A stretch of DNA of 64,000 nt, taken from Microbulbifer halophilus. GTDB taxonomy: Bacteria > Pseudomonadota > Gammaproteobacteria > Pseudomonadales > Cellvibrionaceae. The DNA lies in NCBI RefSeq assembly GCF_026183675.1, contig NZ_JAPIVK010000014.1, positions 57,135 to 121,134 of the forward strand, in the 5' to 3' direction. The translations under genes were made by a program, and so were the position numbers. Positions 17,422 through 25,606 of this stretch are shown in pieces (positions within the stretch are counted from its first letter, which is position 1; every line of letters begins with the position of its first letter). The notes under the pieces are model-generated. The model did not search any database. It had not been told where the DNA came from and worked only from the letters and a program-made list of their open reading frames with translations.

Positions 17422-17454
17422 AAAAGGCCGCGCAGTAATGTGCGGCCTTTTTTT
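17422..17454 (+). terminator. Intrinsic terminator of the TonB2-type operon
   Basis: AAAAGGCCGC (17422-17431), a 10-base loop, GCGGCCTTTT, then three more T. A classic rho-independent terminator 22 bases after the TPR stop codon. Confidence 0.93.
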
Positions 17455-17539
17455 AGGGCGAAGGCTCACCACTGCGCTCCCGTGACCTGCCCTCCCTGCC
17501 TTTTTGTTGCTCGTGTTGATCAAATACTACACATGCAAC

Positions 17540-17554
17540 TGCGAATTATTTGCA
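17540..17554. promoter_or_regulatory. Candidate Fur box upstream of the second tonB
   Basis: TGCGAAT-T-ATTTGCA is a 7-1-7 inverted repeat with one mismatch between arms, and each arm matches five of seven positions of the Fur consensus TGATAAT. It lies about 100 bases before a tonB gene in an AT-rich promoter-like stretch, which is where Fur control would be expected. The match is partial. Confidence 0.45.
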
Positions 17555-17656
17555 TATTCGCGTATTTCTACTATTAAGTGAAAGTAGCTGATCAGCTTTT
17601 CCATCGCCGACTGTTGTCGGCGCAACTCGACACCCAATATAAAAAGGAGAGGTGTT

Positions 17657-18307
17657 ATGGATAGAGCTTACTCGCTGAATCCCCCACCACTGATGTTTCA
17701 TGCCGGACAACTGAGTCTGTACGGGCGCAGTGTGGCCCTGGCCGGGTTGATCACGCTGTTGTTGATTGTGGTCATGACGCGCCTGATTGCGACGGACTAC
17801 GAGGCCCCGACGGCGGATCCCTACCCGAAAGTCCAGCCGGTTCACATGCCCGAGGTGAAACCCACGGTGCGGCACAGAGAGGCGCCGGTCCAGCCGCAGA
17901 CCCCGCCCCCGCAACCGGCGACAACGCAGATTGAGCGGACTGTCGAAGCGGTGAAAGTGCCGACTACCGTCACACCGCCCGGTCCCGACGGCAACGGCTT
18001 CAATGCGGGCGCGATCTCCCGTGCACCGGTACCGATCTTCAAGACGGCGCCCCAGTACCCCCGTGCCGCTCTGCGCCGCGAACTCGAGGGCTATGTGGTG
18101 GTGGAGTTCACCATCACCAGGAATGGCAGTGTGCGGGATGCGCGCGCGGTGGCGGGCTACGACAGTGCCGGCAACCCGACGGAGGTCTTCAATCGTTCGG
18201 CAGTGGCGGCCGTGGAGAGGTTCAAGTACCAGCCGCAGCTCGAGGACGGCGCGCCGATTGAGCGCCGGGGTGTGCGCAACCGGATTCGCTACAAAATGGA
18301 GGAATAG
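17657..18307 (+). CDS. tonB: TonB family protein (second, stand-alone)
   Basis: 216 residues: membrane anchor (about 27-46), Pro-rich spacer (VQPQTPPPQPA) and a C-terminal TonB domain (about 125-215) with APQYPRAALRRELEGYVVV and FNRSAVAAVERFKYQP. The C-domain resembles the operon TonB closely, so it probably arose by duplication. AAGGAGAGG precedes the ATG. It has its own promoter region with a possible Fur site, and would have to borrow ExbB/ExbD from the upstream operon. Confidence 0.92.
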   Translation: MDRAYSLNPPPLMFHAGQLSLYGRSVALAGLITLLLIVVMTRLIATDYEAPTADPYPKVQPVHMPEVKPTVRHREAPVQPQTPPPQPATTQIERTVEAVKVPTTVTPPGPDGNGFNAGAISRAPVPIFKTAPQYPRAALRRELEGYVVVEFTITRNGSVRDARAVAGYDSAGNPTEVFNRSAVAAVERFKYQPQLEDGAPIERRGVRNRIRYKMEE

Positions 18308-18332
18308 AAGAATGGGGGCCCGGGTCGGTGGG

Positions 18333-18409
18333 CCCCTCTCCCTGACCCTCTCCCGGCGGAGAGGGAACTGCTCCCCTCTCCCATTGGGAGAGGGGCCGGG
18401 GGAGAGGGG
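18333..18409. repeat. CCCCTCTCCC palindromic repeat pair after tonB
   Basis: Two blocks, one reading CCCCTCTCCCTGACCCTCTC and the next CTCCCCTCTCCC-ATT-GGGAGAGGGG, of the same family as at 8222-8482. They lie between the convergent tonB and ilvD genes, where they might act as a terminator. Confidence 0.75.
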
Positions 18410-18456
18410 AACGGTCGGGCCTCGCGATCGTCGTAGGCCCGGCAAGTCCAACAGCC

Positions 18457-20292
18457 CTAGTCGATCTCCCGCACGGCCCCCCGATCGGCACTGGTGGCCA
18501 GCAGCGCATAAGCCTTGAGCGCCTTGCTCACCTTGCGCGGACGCTGCTCCGACGGCTTCCAGCCCTGTTTGCCCTTCGCGTCCATGGCCTCGCGGCGCCG
18601 CTGTAATTCCCTGTCGTCGATCGCGATTTCGATGGTGCGCGCGGGGATATCGATACGCACGGTATCCCCGTTCTCTACCAGGGCGATGGCGCCACCGGAG
18701 GCGGCTTCCGGGGAGACGTGGCCGATGGACAGGCCGGAGGTGCCGCCGGAGAAGCGGCCGTCGGTAATCAGCGCGCAGGATTCGCCCAGCCCCTTGGACT
18801 TCAGGTAACTGGTGGGGTACAGCATTTCCTGCATGCCGGGACCGCCCCTGGGGCCCTCGTAGCGCACGATGACGGCCTCGCCGCCTTTGACCTCGCCGTC
18901 GAGAATATGGGCCACGGCCGCCTCCTGGCTCTCGACGATATGTGCCGGACCCTCGAAGCGCCACAGCTCCTCCTCCACGCCGGAGGTCTTCACCACGCAA
19001 CCGTTGGGCGCCAGGTTGCCGAACAGCACCGCCAGGCCGCCCTCGGAAGAGAAGGCGTGTTCCACCGAACGAATACAGCCGTTCTCGCGGTCGCCGTCCA
19101 GGTTGTTCCAGCGGCAGCTCTGGCTGAAGGCGGTCTGCGTGGGAATACCGGCCGGGCCGGCGCGGAAAAACCTGTGTACCTCCGGGTCGTCGGTGCGACG
19201 GATATCCCAGCGCGCCAGGGCCTCCTTCATGGAGGCGCTGTGCACCGTCGGCAGCGAGGCATCCAGCAGGCCCGCCGATTCCAGCTCGCCGATGATCGCC
19301 ATTACCCCGCCGGCGCGGTGCACGTCCTCGATATGGTATTTCGGCGTACTGGGGGCAACCTTGCACAGTTGCGGGATCTTTCGGGAAAGCCGGTCGATAT
19401 CCTGCAGGTCGAAATTCACCTCGCCCTCCTGGGCCGCGGCCAGCAGGTGCAGGATGGTATTGGTGGAGCCACCCATGGCGATATCCAGCGCCATGGCGTT
19501 CTCGAAGGCCGCGCGGTTGGCGATATTGCGCGGCAGGGCGCGGTCGTCGTCGCCCTCGTAATAGCGCTTCGCCAGTGCCACGATCTCGCGGCCGGCGCGC
19601 AGGAACAGCTCTTCGCGATCCGCATGGGTGGCCAGCATGGTTCCGTTGCCGGGCAGCGACAGCCCCAGCGCTTCCGTGAGGCAGTTCATCGAGTTGGCGG
19701 TGAACATGCCGGAGCAGGAGCCGCAGGTGGGGCAGGCGGAGCGCTCGTATTCCTCCACCTGTTCGTCCGAAGCGGAATCGGTGGCGGCGATCACCATGGC
19801 GTCCACCAGGTCCAGCTTGTTCTCGGAGAGCTTGGTCTTTCCCGCCTCCATGGGACCGCCGGAGACGAAAATCACCGGGATATTCAGCCGCAGGGCGGCG
19901 TTCAGCATTCCCGGGGTGATCTTGTCGCAGTTGGAGATACACACCAGCGCATCGGCGCAGTGGGCGTTGGCCATGTATTCCACCGAGTCGGCGATGATCT
20001 CGCGGCTGGGCAGGCTGTAGAGCATGCCGTCGTGGCCCATGGCGATACCGTCGTCGACGGCAATGGTGTTGAATTCCTTGGCGACACCGCCGGCCCGCTC
20101 GATTTCCCGCGCCACCAGCTGGCCCATATCCTTCAGGTGCACGTGCCCGGGCACGAACTGGGTAAAGGAGTTGGCCACGGCAATGATGGGCTTGTGGAAA
20201 TCGTCGTCCTTCATACCGGTGGCGCGCCACAGGGCGCGGGCACCGGCCATGTTGCGGCCGGCGGTGGAGGTACGGGAGCGATAATCGGGCAT
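18457..20292 (-). CDS. ilvD: Dihydroxy-acid dehydratase
   Basis: 611 residues, the standard length. An Fe-S dehydratase that makes the 2-keto acids in valine/isoleucine synthesis. The cluster-binding [11 protein letters not shown] and [12 protein letters not shown] motifs and the C-terminal [14 protein letters not shown] are complete. It starts [20 protein letters not shown], as in E. coli IlvD. A stand-alone gene with repeats on both sides; ilvE, the transaminase of the same pathway, is about 14 kb away. Confidence 0.97.
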   Translation of the reverse strand: MPDYRSRTSTAGRNMAGARALWRATGMKDDDFHKPIIAVANSFTQFVPGHVHLKDMGQLVAREIERAGGVAKEFNTIAVDDGIAMGHDGMLYSLPSREIIADSVEYMANAHCADALVCISNCDKITPGMLNAALRLNIPVIFVSGGPMEAGKTKLSENKLDLVDAMVIAATDSASDEQVEEYERSACPTCGSCSGMFTANSMNCLTEALGLSLPGNGTMLATHADREELFLRAGREIVALAKRYYEGDDDRALPRNIANRAAFENAMALDIAMGGSTNTILHLLAAAQEGEVNFDLQDIDRLSRKIPQLCKVAPSTPKYHIEDVHRAGGVMAIIGELESAGLLDASLPTVHSASMKEALARWDIRRTDDPEVHRFFRAGPAGIPTQTAFSQSCRWNNLDGDRENGCIRSVEHAFSSEGGLAVLFGNLAPNGCVVKTSGVEEELWRFEGPAHIVESQEAAVAHILDGEVKGGEAVIVRYEGPRGGPGMQEMLYPTSYLKSKGLGESCALITDGRFSGGTSGLSIGHVSPEAASGGAIALVENGDTVRIDIPARTIEIAIDDRELQRRREAMDAKGKQGWKPSEQRPRKVSKALKAYALLATSADRGAVREID

Positions 20293-20321
20293 AGGATTGA
20301 TTCCTCGGCGTTGGCACTTCG

Positions 20322-20359
20322 CTCCCCTCTCCCTGCGGGAGAGGGGTCGGGGGAGAGGG
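20322..20359. repeat. CCCCTCTCCC palindromic repeat upstream of ilvD
   Basis: CTCCCCTCTCCC-TGC-GGGAGAGGGG followed by TCGGGGGAGAGGG; same family as at 8222 and 18333. It lies about 30 bases before the ilvD start, within its 5' leader. Confidence 0.75.
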
Positions 20360-20489
20360 CCGCCGGAAGCGCCCTCCCTTCCAGATCAGGGCCCGCAGAT
20401 TAACAAAACTGTGAAGATTTTGCGCAGAAAGCTTGCGCTGACAGTTTTGTCGCAATAGTTGTCCTTTATTTTGGTTGAACAGTGGGAGC

Positions 20490-21803
20490 TTATTGCGGAG
20501 TGAGCCGCTTGCGCAGAATGCGGGAATTGCGCTGGATGTTGTACAGCGACTGCCGCGATGCCGGCAGGTCCTCCACCGCCACCTGGCGAAAGCCGCGCTC
20601 GATAAACCAGTGTTCTGTCTGGGTGGTCAGCACGTAGAGTTCATCCAGGCCCAGGGCGCCCGCCTGGCGCTCCAGGTGCTGCATCAGCTTGGCGCCGCGG
20701 CCGCCGCTGCGGAACTGCGGATGTATCGCCACACAGGCGACTTCCGCCGCCACTGTGTCTCCGTCATCATCCAGAATCGGATACAGCGCTGCGCAGGCCA
20801 CCGGCGTACCGTCCACTTCCACCAGGGTAAAGTGGTCGATTTCCGCCTCCAGTTTTTCCCGCGAGCGGCGCACGAGAATGCCCTGCTTCTCCAGTGGGCG
20901 GATCAGCCCGAGAACGCCACCCACATCGGTAATCCGCGCCCGGCGCACCACTTCGTAGCTGTCGCGGTAGATCATGGTGCCGGTACCCTCGCGGCGGAAC
21001 AGTTCCTGCACCAGGGCACCGTCGCGGGCGTAGCTGAGTAGGTGGGTGCGGGTTGTGCCGGCATTGCAGGCGCGAATGGCGCAGGCGAGCGCTTCACTGT
21101 GCACCCGGGCGGCGATCTGCTCCGCCTGCACGATACTCAGTTCGTAGACCGACTCGCCATCCAGCCGCAGTTGCGCCCCCTCGCGGAACAGCACCAGCTT
21201 TTCCGCGCGCAGTGCCTGTGCCGCTTCCGCCGCCAGGTCCAGGTAATTCAGGTTGAACAGCTCGCCGGTCAGCGAGGTGCCCAGCGGCGACAGCAGTACC
21301 AGCGCGCCCTCGCCCAGCGTCCGCTCGATGGTTTCCACCTCCATGCGCCGCACGCGGCCGGTCCAGCGCAGGTCGACGCCGTCCAGTACGCCGATCGGGC
21401 GCGCGGTGACGAAATTGCCGGAAACCACTTTCAACGCCGAGCGCGCCATGGGCGAATCCGGCAGCCCCTGGGAAAAGGCCGCCTCAATCTCGAAGCGCAG
21501 CTTGCCCACCGCCGCCTTGATGATTTCCAGCGTATCGCGATCGGTTACCCGGGTATTTCCGTGAAAGCGGCTCTCTACACCGCGCTCGGCCAGCGCGCGA
21601 TTCACTTGCGCGCGAGCGCCGTGCACCACCACCAGGCGCACGCCCAGGCTGGCCAGCAGCGCCATGTCGTGTACCAGATTGCGAAAGTTCGCGTGCTCCA
21701 GTGCATCGCCGGGGATACCGATCACCAGCGTGCGGCCGCGCAGGTCGTTGATATAGGGCGCGGCGTGGCGAAACCAGTTCAGGGAGGCGTTGTTGTCGCT
21801 CAC
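20490..21803 (-). CDS. argA: Amino-acid N-acetyltransferase (N-acetylglutamate synthase)
   Basis: 437 residues with the two ArgA domains: an amino-acid-kinase-like N-domain (about 1-285; RLVVVHGARAQVN) that senses arginine in the family, and a GNAT acetyltransferase C-domain (about 290-437; CVAIHPQFRSGGRGAKLMQH is the acetyl-CoA-binding motif). First step of arginine synthesis. Starts at GTG with GGAAAATAACGA upstream. argE lies upstream on the same strand, separated by a palindromic element, so the two may still be co-transcribed. Confidence 0.96.
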   Translation of the reverse strand: MSDNNASLNWFRHAAPYINDLRGRTLVIGIPGDALEHANFRNLVHDMALLASLGVRLVVVHGARAQVNRALAERGVESRFHGNTRVTDRDTLEIIKAAVGKLRFEIEAAFSQGLPDSPMARSALKVVSGNFVTARPIGVLDGVDLRWTGRVRRMEVETIERTLGEGALVLLSPLGTSLTGELFNLNYLDLAAEAAQALRAEKLVLFREGAQLRLDGESVYELSIVQAEQIAARVHSEALACAIRACNAGTTRTHLLSYARDGALVQELFRREGTGTMIYRDSYEVVRRARITDVGGVLGLIRPLEKQGILVRRSREKLEAEIDHFTLVEVDGTPVACAALYPILDDDGDTVAAEVACVAIHPQFRSGGRGAKLMQHLERQAGALGLDELYVLTTQTEHWFIERGFRQVAVEDLPASRQSLYNIQRNSRILRKRLTPQ

Positions 21804-21852
21804 TCGTTATTTTCCGTGTCTCTATGGGTGTTCAGTGAATATATCGTAAATT

Positions 21853-21866
21853 GGGACTCGGGACTC
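21853..21866. repeat. GGGACTC heptad, two copies
   Basis: Two adjacent GGGACTC units between argA and the palindromic element. The same heptad runs six times at the right end of the window. Confidence 0.6.
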
Positions 21867-21902
21867 ATAGGCTTAAAAGAATACCTTGGTTGAATGCGAA
21901 GA

Positions 21903-22009
21903 CCCCGGTGCCGGTGGCTATTTGCGGGACCTTATGAGACAGGGATGTCGATTAGAGCCTACAGGGACGTATTCACGGCGTGTCTCGCAAATAGCCACCG
22001 GCACCGGGG
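21903..22009. repeat. GAATACATCCCTG palindromic element, copy B (argE-argA spacer)
   Basis: Arms 21903-21930 and 21982-22009 match at 27 of 28 positions. The 51-base centre reads, on the minus strand, ACGCCGTGAATACGTCCCTG then TAGGCTC, and contains a second mini-hairpin GACA-GGGA-TGTC. Together with the remaining spacer to 22150 it explains the 350-base gap; nothing else is visible there. Confidence 0.85.
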
Positions 22010-22150
22010 GCGCCCCGAAATCCGCTTAGTGGCACCTGTAAATATTGCCCGATGTGCGGATGAGTCTTTTGCCCCTTCCGCGAGCAGTTCTGCAAACACT
22101 CCCGGCATCGAAACCTTCTCATCTGGTTTCTATCCTCTTCCCGGCAGAGA

Positions 22151-23320
22151 CTACAGACAGAATTTCGCAATCAGCCCGCGCAGTACTTCCACCATCGGCT
22201 CGATCCGCTCCAGCCCCAGGTATTCGTCCGGCTGGTGCGCCTGGTCGATATCGCCGGGGCCCAGCACGATAGTGTCGATCCCCAGGCTCTTGAAATAGGG
22301 CGCCTCGGTGCCGAAGGCGACGCTGCCCGCGCCGTGGCCGGTGAGTTTTTCCGCGGCTTTTACCAGTTCGGACCCGGCGTCCTGCTCGAAGGCCTCGGTG
22401 CCGAGAAACAGCGGCGCGTACTCCACGCGGATCTTCCCGTCGCCCACGGCCGCGTGCAATCGCTGCTCCAGCTCCGCGCGCAGGTCCTGCAGCGCCATGC
22501 CCGGCAGCGGGCGCACGTCGAACTGCAGTTCGGTAGAGCCGCAGATACGGTTGGGGTTGTCGCCGCCGTGAATACAGCCGAGGTTCACTGTCGGTACCGG
22601 CACCGCGAAGCCGGGGTTGTTGTAGCGCTCCTGCCACTCACCGCGCAGCTTCAGCAGTTCCCCGATTGCGCCGTGCATCGACTCCAGCGCATTGGCGCCC
22701 AGCGCCGGGTCGGAGGAGTGGCCGGACTGGCCGGTGATGCGCACCGATTCCATCATCATTCCCTTGTGCATGCGGATGGGTTTCAGGCCCGTGGGTTCGC
22801 CCACCACCGCGCAGCGGGCCCTGGGGCGCCCGGCTTTGACCAGAGCGCGGGCACCGGCCATGGAGGTTTCCTCGTCGGCGGTGGCGAGGATGATCAGCGG
22901 TTCCCGCAGCGATTTGTCGGCAAAGGATTTCACCGCTTCGATGGCGAGGGGGAAAAAGCCCTTCATGTCGGTGCTGCCGAGGCCGTAGAGGCGGTTGTCC
23001 CGCTCTTCCAGTTTGAACGGGTCCGACTGCCAGAGGCCGTCGTCGTAGGGCACCGTATCGGTGTGCCCGGCCAGGATCAGGCCGCCGTCGCCACTGCTCC
23101 CACTGTTTTGACTGGAGAGTGTCGCGATCATATTGGCCTTGTGCGGCTGGCCCTCGAGCGGCATCAGCTCCACGGCAAAACCGAGAGTTTCCAGCCAGGC
23201 GCCGAGCAGCTCCACCACACCGCGGTTGCCCGTATCCAGCCTCGGGTCAGTGGCGCTGACGCTGGGGCAGGCCACAAGCTGCTCGAGTTGCTGCCTGAGA
23301 TTCGGTATCGCTTTAGCCAT
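22151..23320 (-). CDS. argE: Acetylornithine deacetylase
   Basis: 389 residues, M20 metallopeptidase family; removes acetate from N-acetylornithine in arginine synthesis. Metal ligands are visible in LAGHTDTVP, the GLGSTDMKGFF motif and ATADEETSMAGA (catalytic Glu and ligand Glu). The N-terminus PSVSATDP and length match ArgE rather than DapE. The start overlaps the stop of the upstream transporter gene by eight bases, so the pair is coupled. Confidence 0.94.
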   Translation of the reverse strand: MAKAIPNLRQQLEQLVACPSVSATDPRLDTGNRGVVELLGAWLETLGFAVELMPLEGQPHKANMIATLSSQNSGSSGDGGLILAGHTDTVPYDDGLWQSDPFKLEERDNRLYGLGSTDMKGFFPLAIEAVKSFADKSLREPLIILATADEETSMAGARALVKAGRPRARCAVVGEPTGLKPIRMHKGMMMESVRITGQSGHSSDPALGANALESMHGAIGELLKLRGEWQERYNNPGFAVPVPTVNLGCIHGGDNPNRICGSTELQFDVRPLPGMALQDLRAELEQRLHAAVGDGKIRVEYAPLFLGTEAFEQDAGSELVKAAEKLTGHGAGSVAFGTEAPYFKSLGIDTIVLGPGDIDQAHQPDEYLGLERIEPMVEVLRGLIAKFCL

Positions 23321-24185
23321 AGCTTTTTCCCTGTTCCCGTTTGCGCCGGATGCGCCACTCGTTGATGATCACCGCCGCGGCGATGACGGCGCCGCCCAGC
23401 GCCAGTCGAACCAGATCGGCGTCCCGGTTCCAGATTAACAGATTGACCAGCAGCCCCGCCGGGATCAGGGCGTTGTTCATGGCCGCCAGGGTGCCCGCGG
23501 ATACCTGCGTGGCGCCCTTGTTCCAGAGGAAAAAGCCGAGGCCGGAGGCCACCAGGCCCAGCCACAGCAGAATGCCCCACTGCAGTGCCGTCTGCGGGTA
23601 CTGCGGCTCCCCGAGCCACAGCCAGGCGAGCGCGGCCACCAGGGCGGCGCCCAGGTAGAACCAGCCGAACAACTGGCGCGCCGGCAGCGGCTGTTGTCGT
23701 TGCATAAACTGTTTGTAGGCCACCTGTCCCAGCGCAAAGCAGACATTGGCACCCTGGACCACAAGAAAGCCCAGCCAGTAGTCGCCCTCGGGCCGGCCCC
23801 AGCGGATGATCGCGGCGCCGAGTACGGCCAGGGCGGCGATACACAGGTTCCAGGATGAGAAGCGCTTTTCCAGCAGGTCGTAGAGCAGTGAGATATATAC
23901 CGGCGTGAAAATTGTGAATAGCAGCACTTCCGGTACGTTGAGCAGCAGGAAGGACTGGTAGTAAAACAGGTACATCAACCCCAGTTGCAGGGCGCCGATC
24001 GCCATCAATGTCAGCGCCGTGCGCGGCGGGCAGGGGCGAAAACGCAGCAGCGGCAGGAAGACCAGCGCCGCCAGCAGCAGGCGGGTCAGTACGGCGAAGT
24101 AGCTGTCCACGGCGCCGGCCAGATAGACTCCGATCAGGCTGAAAGAGAAGGCCCAGAGAATGGTGACGAAAATCAGTAATGGCAT
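23313..24185 (-). CDS. EamA/DMT-family transporter
   Basis: 290 residues with ten hydrophobic segments arranged as two EamA domains (about 5-130 and 145-280). The WAFSFSLIGVYLAG start and the GATQVSAGTLAAMNNALIP segment fit drug/metabolite transporters of the carboxylate/amino acid/amine group. Its coupling with argE makes amino-acid or ornithine/arginine-related export a fair guess, but the substrate cannot be read from the sequence. Confidence 0.88.
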   Translation of the reverse strand: MPLLIFVTILWAFSFSLIGVYLAGAVDSYFAVLTRLLLAALVFLPLLRFRPCPPRTALTLMAIGALQLGLMYLFYYQSFLLLNVPEVLLFTIFTPVYISLLYDLLEKRFSSWNLCIAALAVLGAAIIRWGRPEGDYWLGFLVVQGANVCFALGQVAYKQFMQRQQPLPARQLFGWFYLGAALVAALAWLWLGEPQYPQTALQWGILLWLGLVASGLGFFLWNKGATQVSAGTLAAMNNALIPAGLLVNLLIWNRDADLVRLALGGAVIAAAVIINEWRIRRKREQGKSYG

Positions 24186-24205
24186 GGATGAGTGGTTGGT
24201 GATCC

Positions 24206-24664
24206 GTGGATAGCGATTGGCAAAAGGTATTGGCGCAGTTGTGGCGGCGGCTGGCCGGGGTGAGAGAATTCAGTTTTACCGCCAGCAACGGCCCCGGTTC
24301 CGCCACCGACTGGCGCGGCCACGCCCGCGGCAGTGTCGAGCTGGAAGCCGGCGAGCGCCGCCTATTGTTTCGCGAGCGCGCCGCGTTTACCAGCAGCGGC
24401 GGCCACAAAGTCGAGATGCAGAATCTCTATCGCTGGACGCTGTTGCCGGAGTCGCTGCGCCTCGAACACCTGCGCCGTGGCGAGCCGGTGCTGCTGTTCG
24501 AGTTGCAGCCGGTCACCGAGCACGGCTTTCGCTCCGTGCAGCCGCACCTTTGCGGTGAGGATGTCTACAGTGCCGAGTTGCTGGTGGGCAAAAGCCAACT
24601 GGAACTGATCTGGCAGATTCACGGGCCGCGCAAGAATGAGCGGCTGCACTACCACTACTGGTAA
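24206..24664 (+). CDS. DUF6314-family protein
   Basis: 152-residue soluble protein without signal or membrane segments. The family pattern is visible: RLAGVREFSF, YRW at about residue 76, the PHLCGEDVYSAEL motif (about 113-125) and WQIHGPRKNERLHYHY near the end. The conserved His/Cys/Asp/Tyr cluster suggests a small-ligand-binding barrel, but no reaction is known to me. It is divergent from the DMT transporter and starts at GTG only 20 bases from that gene's ATG. Confidence 0.7.
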   Translation: MDSDWQKVLAQLWRRLAGVREFSFTASNGPGSATDWRGHARGSVELEAGERRLLFRERAAFTSSGGHKVEMQNLYRWTLLPESLRLEHLRRGEPVLLFELQPVTEHGFRSVQPHLCGEDVYSAELLVGKSQLELIWQIHGPRKNERLHYHYW

Positions 24665-24672
24665 TGCGGATC

Positions 24673-24696
24673 AGGGGTAGGGTGCGCCGTGCGCAC
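24673..24696. repeat. 24-bp dispersed repeat, copy 2
   Basis: Exact reverse complement of 2326-2349; lies a few bases after the DUF6314 stop codon. Confidence 0.7.
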
Positions 24697-24725
24697 CGCC
24701 CCGGAGATAGCGGTGCCCCCGCGGT

Positions 24726-25523
24726 TTACAGACAGACCTGCCCGCGCAGATAGGTCACCGCAACGCCGCGCAGCAGTACCCGGTCGCCGTGCAGTTCGCA
24801 CTCCAGCTCGCCGCCGCGGGGCGAAATCTGCCGCGCGCTCAAACACTGCTTGTCCAGCTTTTCCGCCCACAGCGGCGCGAGCAGCGTGTGGGCCGAACCG
24901 GTCACCGAATCCTCGTCGATACCGATGGCGGGGGCAAAAAAGCGGCTGACGAAATCGCACTGGTAGCCTCCGCCCGGCGCCGTGCAGATCGCGCCGCGAT
25001 GCGAAAGCGCCGCGACGGCGCGCATATCCGGTTGCAGCTCTGCCACCCGCCCGGCGCTGTCGAATTCCAGCACCATCATGTCGAGGTTGTCGGGCACCGC
25101 AAAGGCGCGCAATGGCTCGGTGCCGAGTGCTGTGGCGCAAGCCGCTTCCAGCGGGATTTCCCGCGGCGGCCGGGACGGGAAATCCATTTCGATCGTTTCG
25201 CCACTGCGCCGCACGCGCAGTTCGCCGCTTTTGGTAAAAAACGCGATTTCCTCGCCGGTATAACCCAGCTCTGTCCAAAGAAGGTGCGCGGTCACCAGGG
25301 TGGCGTGGCCGCACAGGGGGACTTCCGCAGCCGGGGTAAACCAGCGCAGTTCGTAACCCTGCCCGGCGGAGACGATAAACGCGGTTTCCGCCAGGTTGTT
25401 TTCCGCGGCGATGGCCTGCAGCGCCTCGTCCGCCAGCCACTGCTGCAACGGCACCAGGGCGGCGGGGTTGCCGCCGAAGAGTTTCGAGGTGAAAGCGTCG
25501 GCCTGGTAGAGGGGCAGTTGCAT
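24726..25523 (-). CDS. PhzF-family protein (diaminopimelate-epimerase-like fold)
   Basis: 265 residues, two pseudo-symmetric halves. Starts MQLPLYQADAFTSKLFGGNP with the GNPAA motif, the catalytic Glu in NNLAETAFI, LCGHATLV, and the C-terminal DSVTGSAHTLLAPLWA, all PhzF hallmarks. Relatives isomerise phenazine precursors or act on unknown small molecules; no phenazine genes are near, so the name should not be taken as pathway evidence. Convergent with DUF6314 and in line with the phosphate transporter, which is separated from it by a terminator. Confidence 0.92.
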   Translation of the reverse strand: MQLPLYQADAFTSKLFGGNPAALVPLQQWLADEALQAIAAENNLAETAFIVSAGQGYELRWFTPAAEVPLCGHATLVTAHLLWTELGYTGEEIAFFTKSGELRVRRSGETIEMDFPSRPPREIPLEAACATALGTEPLRAFAVPDNLDMMVLEFDSAGRVAELQPDMRAVAALSHRGAICTAPGGGYQCDFVSRFFAPAIGIDEDSVTGSAHTLLAPLWAEKLDKQCLSARQISPRGGELECELHGDRVLLRGVAVTYLRGQVCL

Positions 25524-25549
25524 GGATTGGTCCTTATCGCGATGCAGAT

Positions 25550-25590
25550 ATACAAAAGGGGAAGCGGGGGTGCCGCTTCCCCTTTTGTAT
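25550..25590 (-). terminator. Intrinsic terminator after the phosphate transporter gene
   Basis: A perfect 18-bp stem (ATACAAAAGGGGAAGCGG) with a 5-base loop, 16 bases beyond the Pit stop codon; the minus-strand arm ends TTTTGTAT. It ends the pit operon just before the phzF-like gene. Confidence 0.85.
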
Positions 25591-25606
25591 CAGAGCGCGC
25601 CTGTGG

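Noticed and set aside
17546..20455. Minus-strand open frame of about 970 codons over ilvD and the second tonB
   Set aside because: Frame-shifted shadow of ilvD and antisense of tonB; both real genes have full motifs in other frames.
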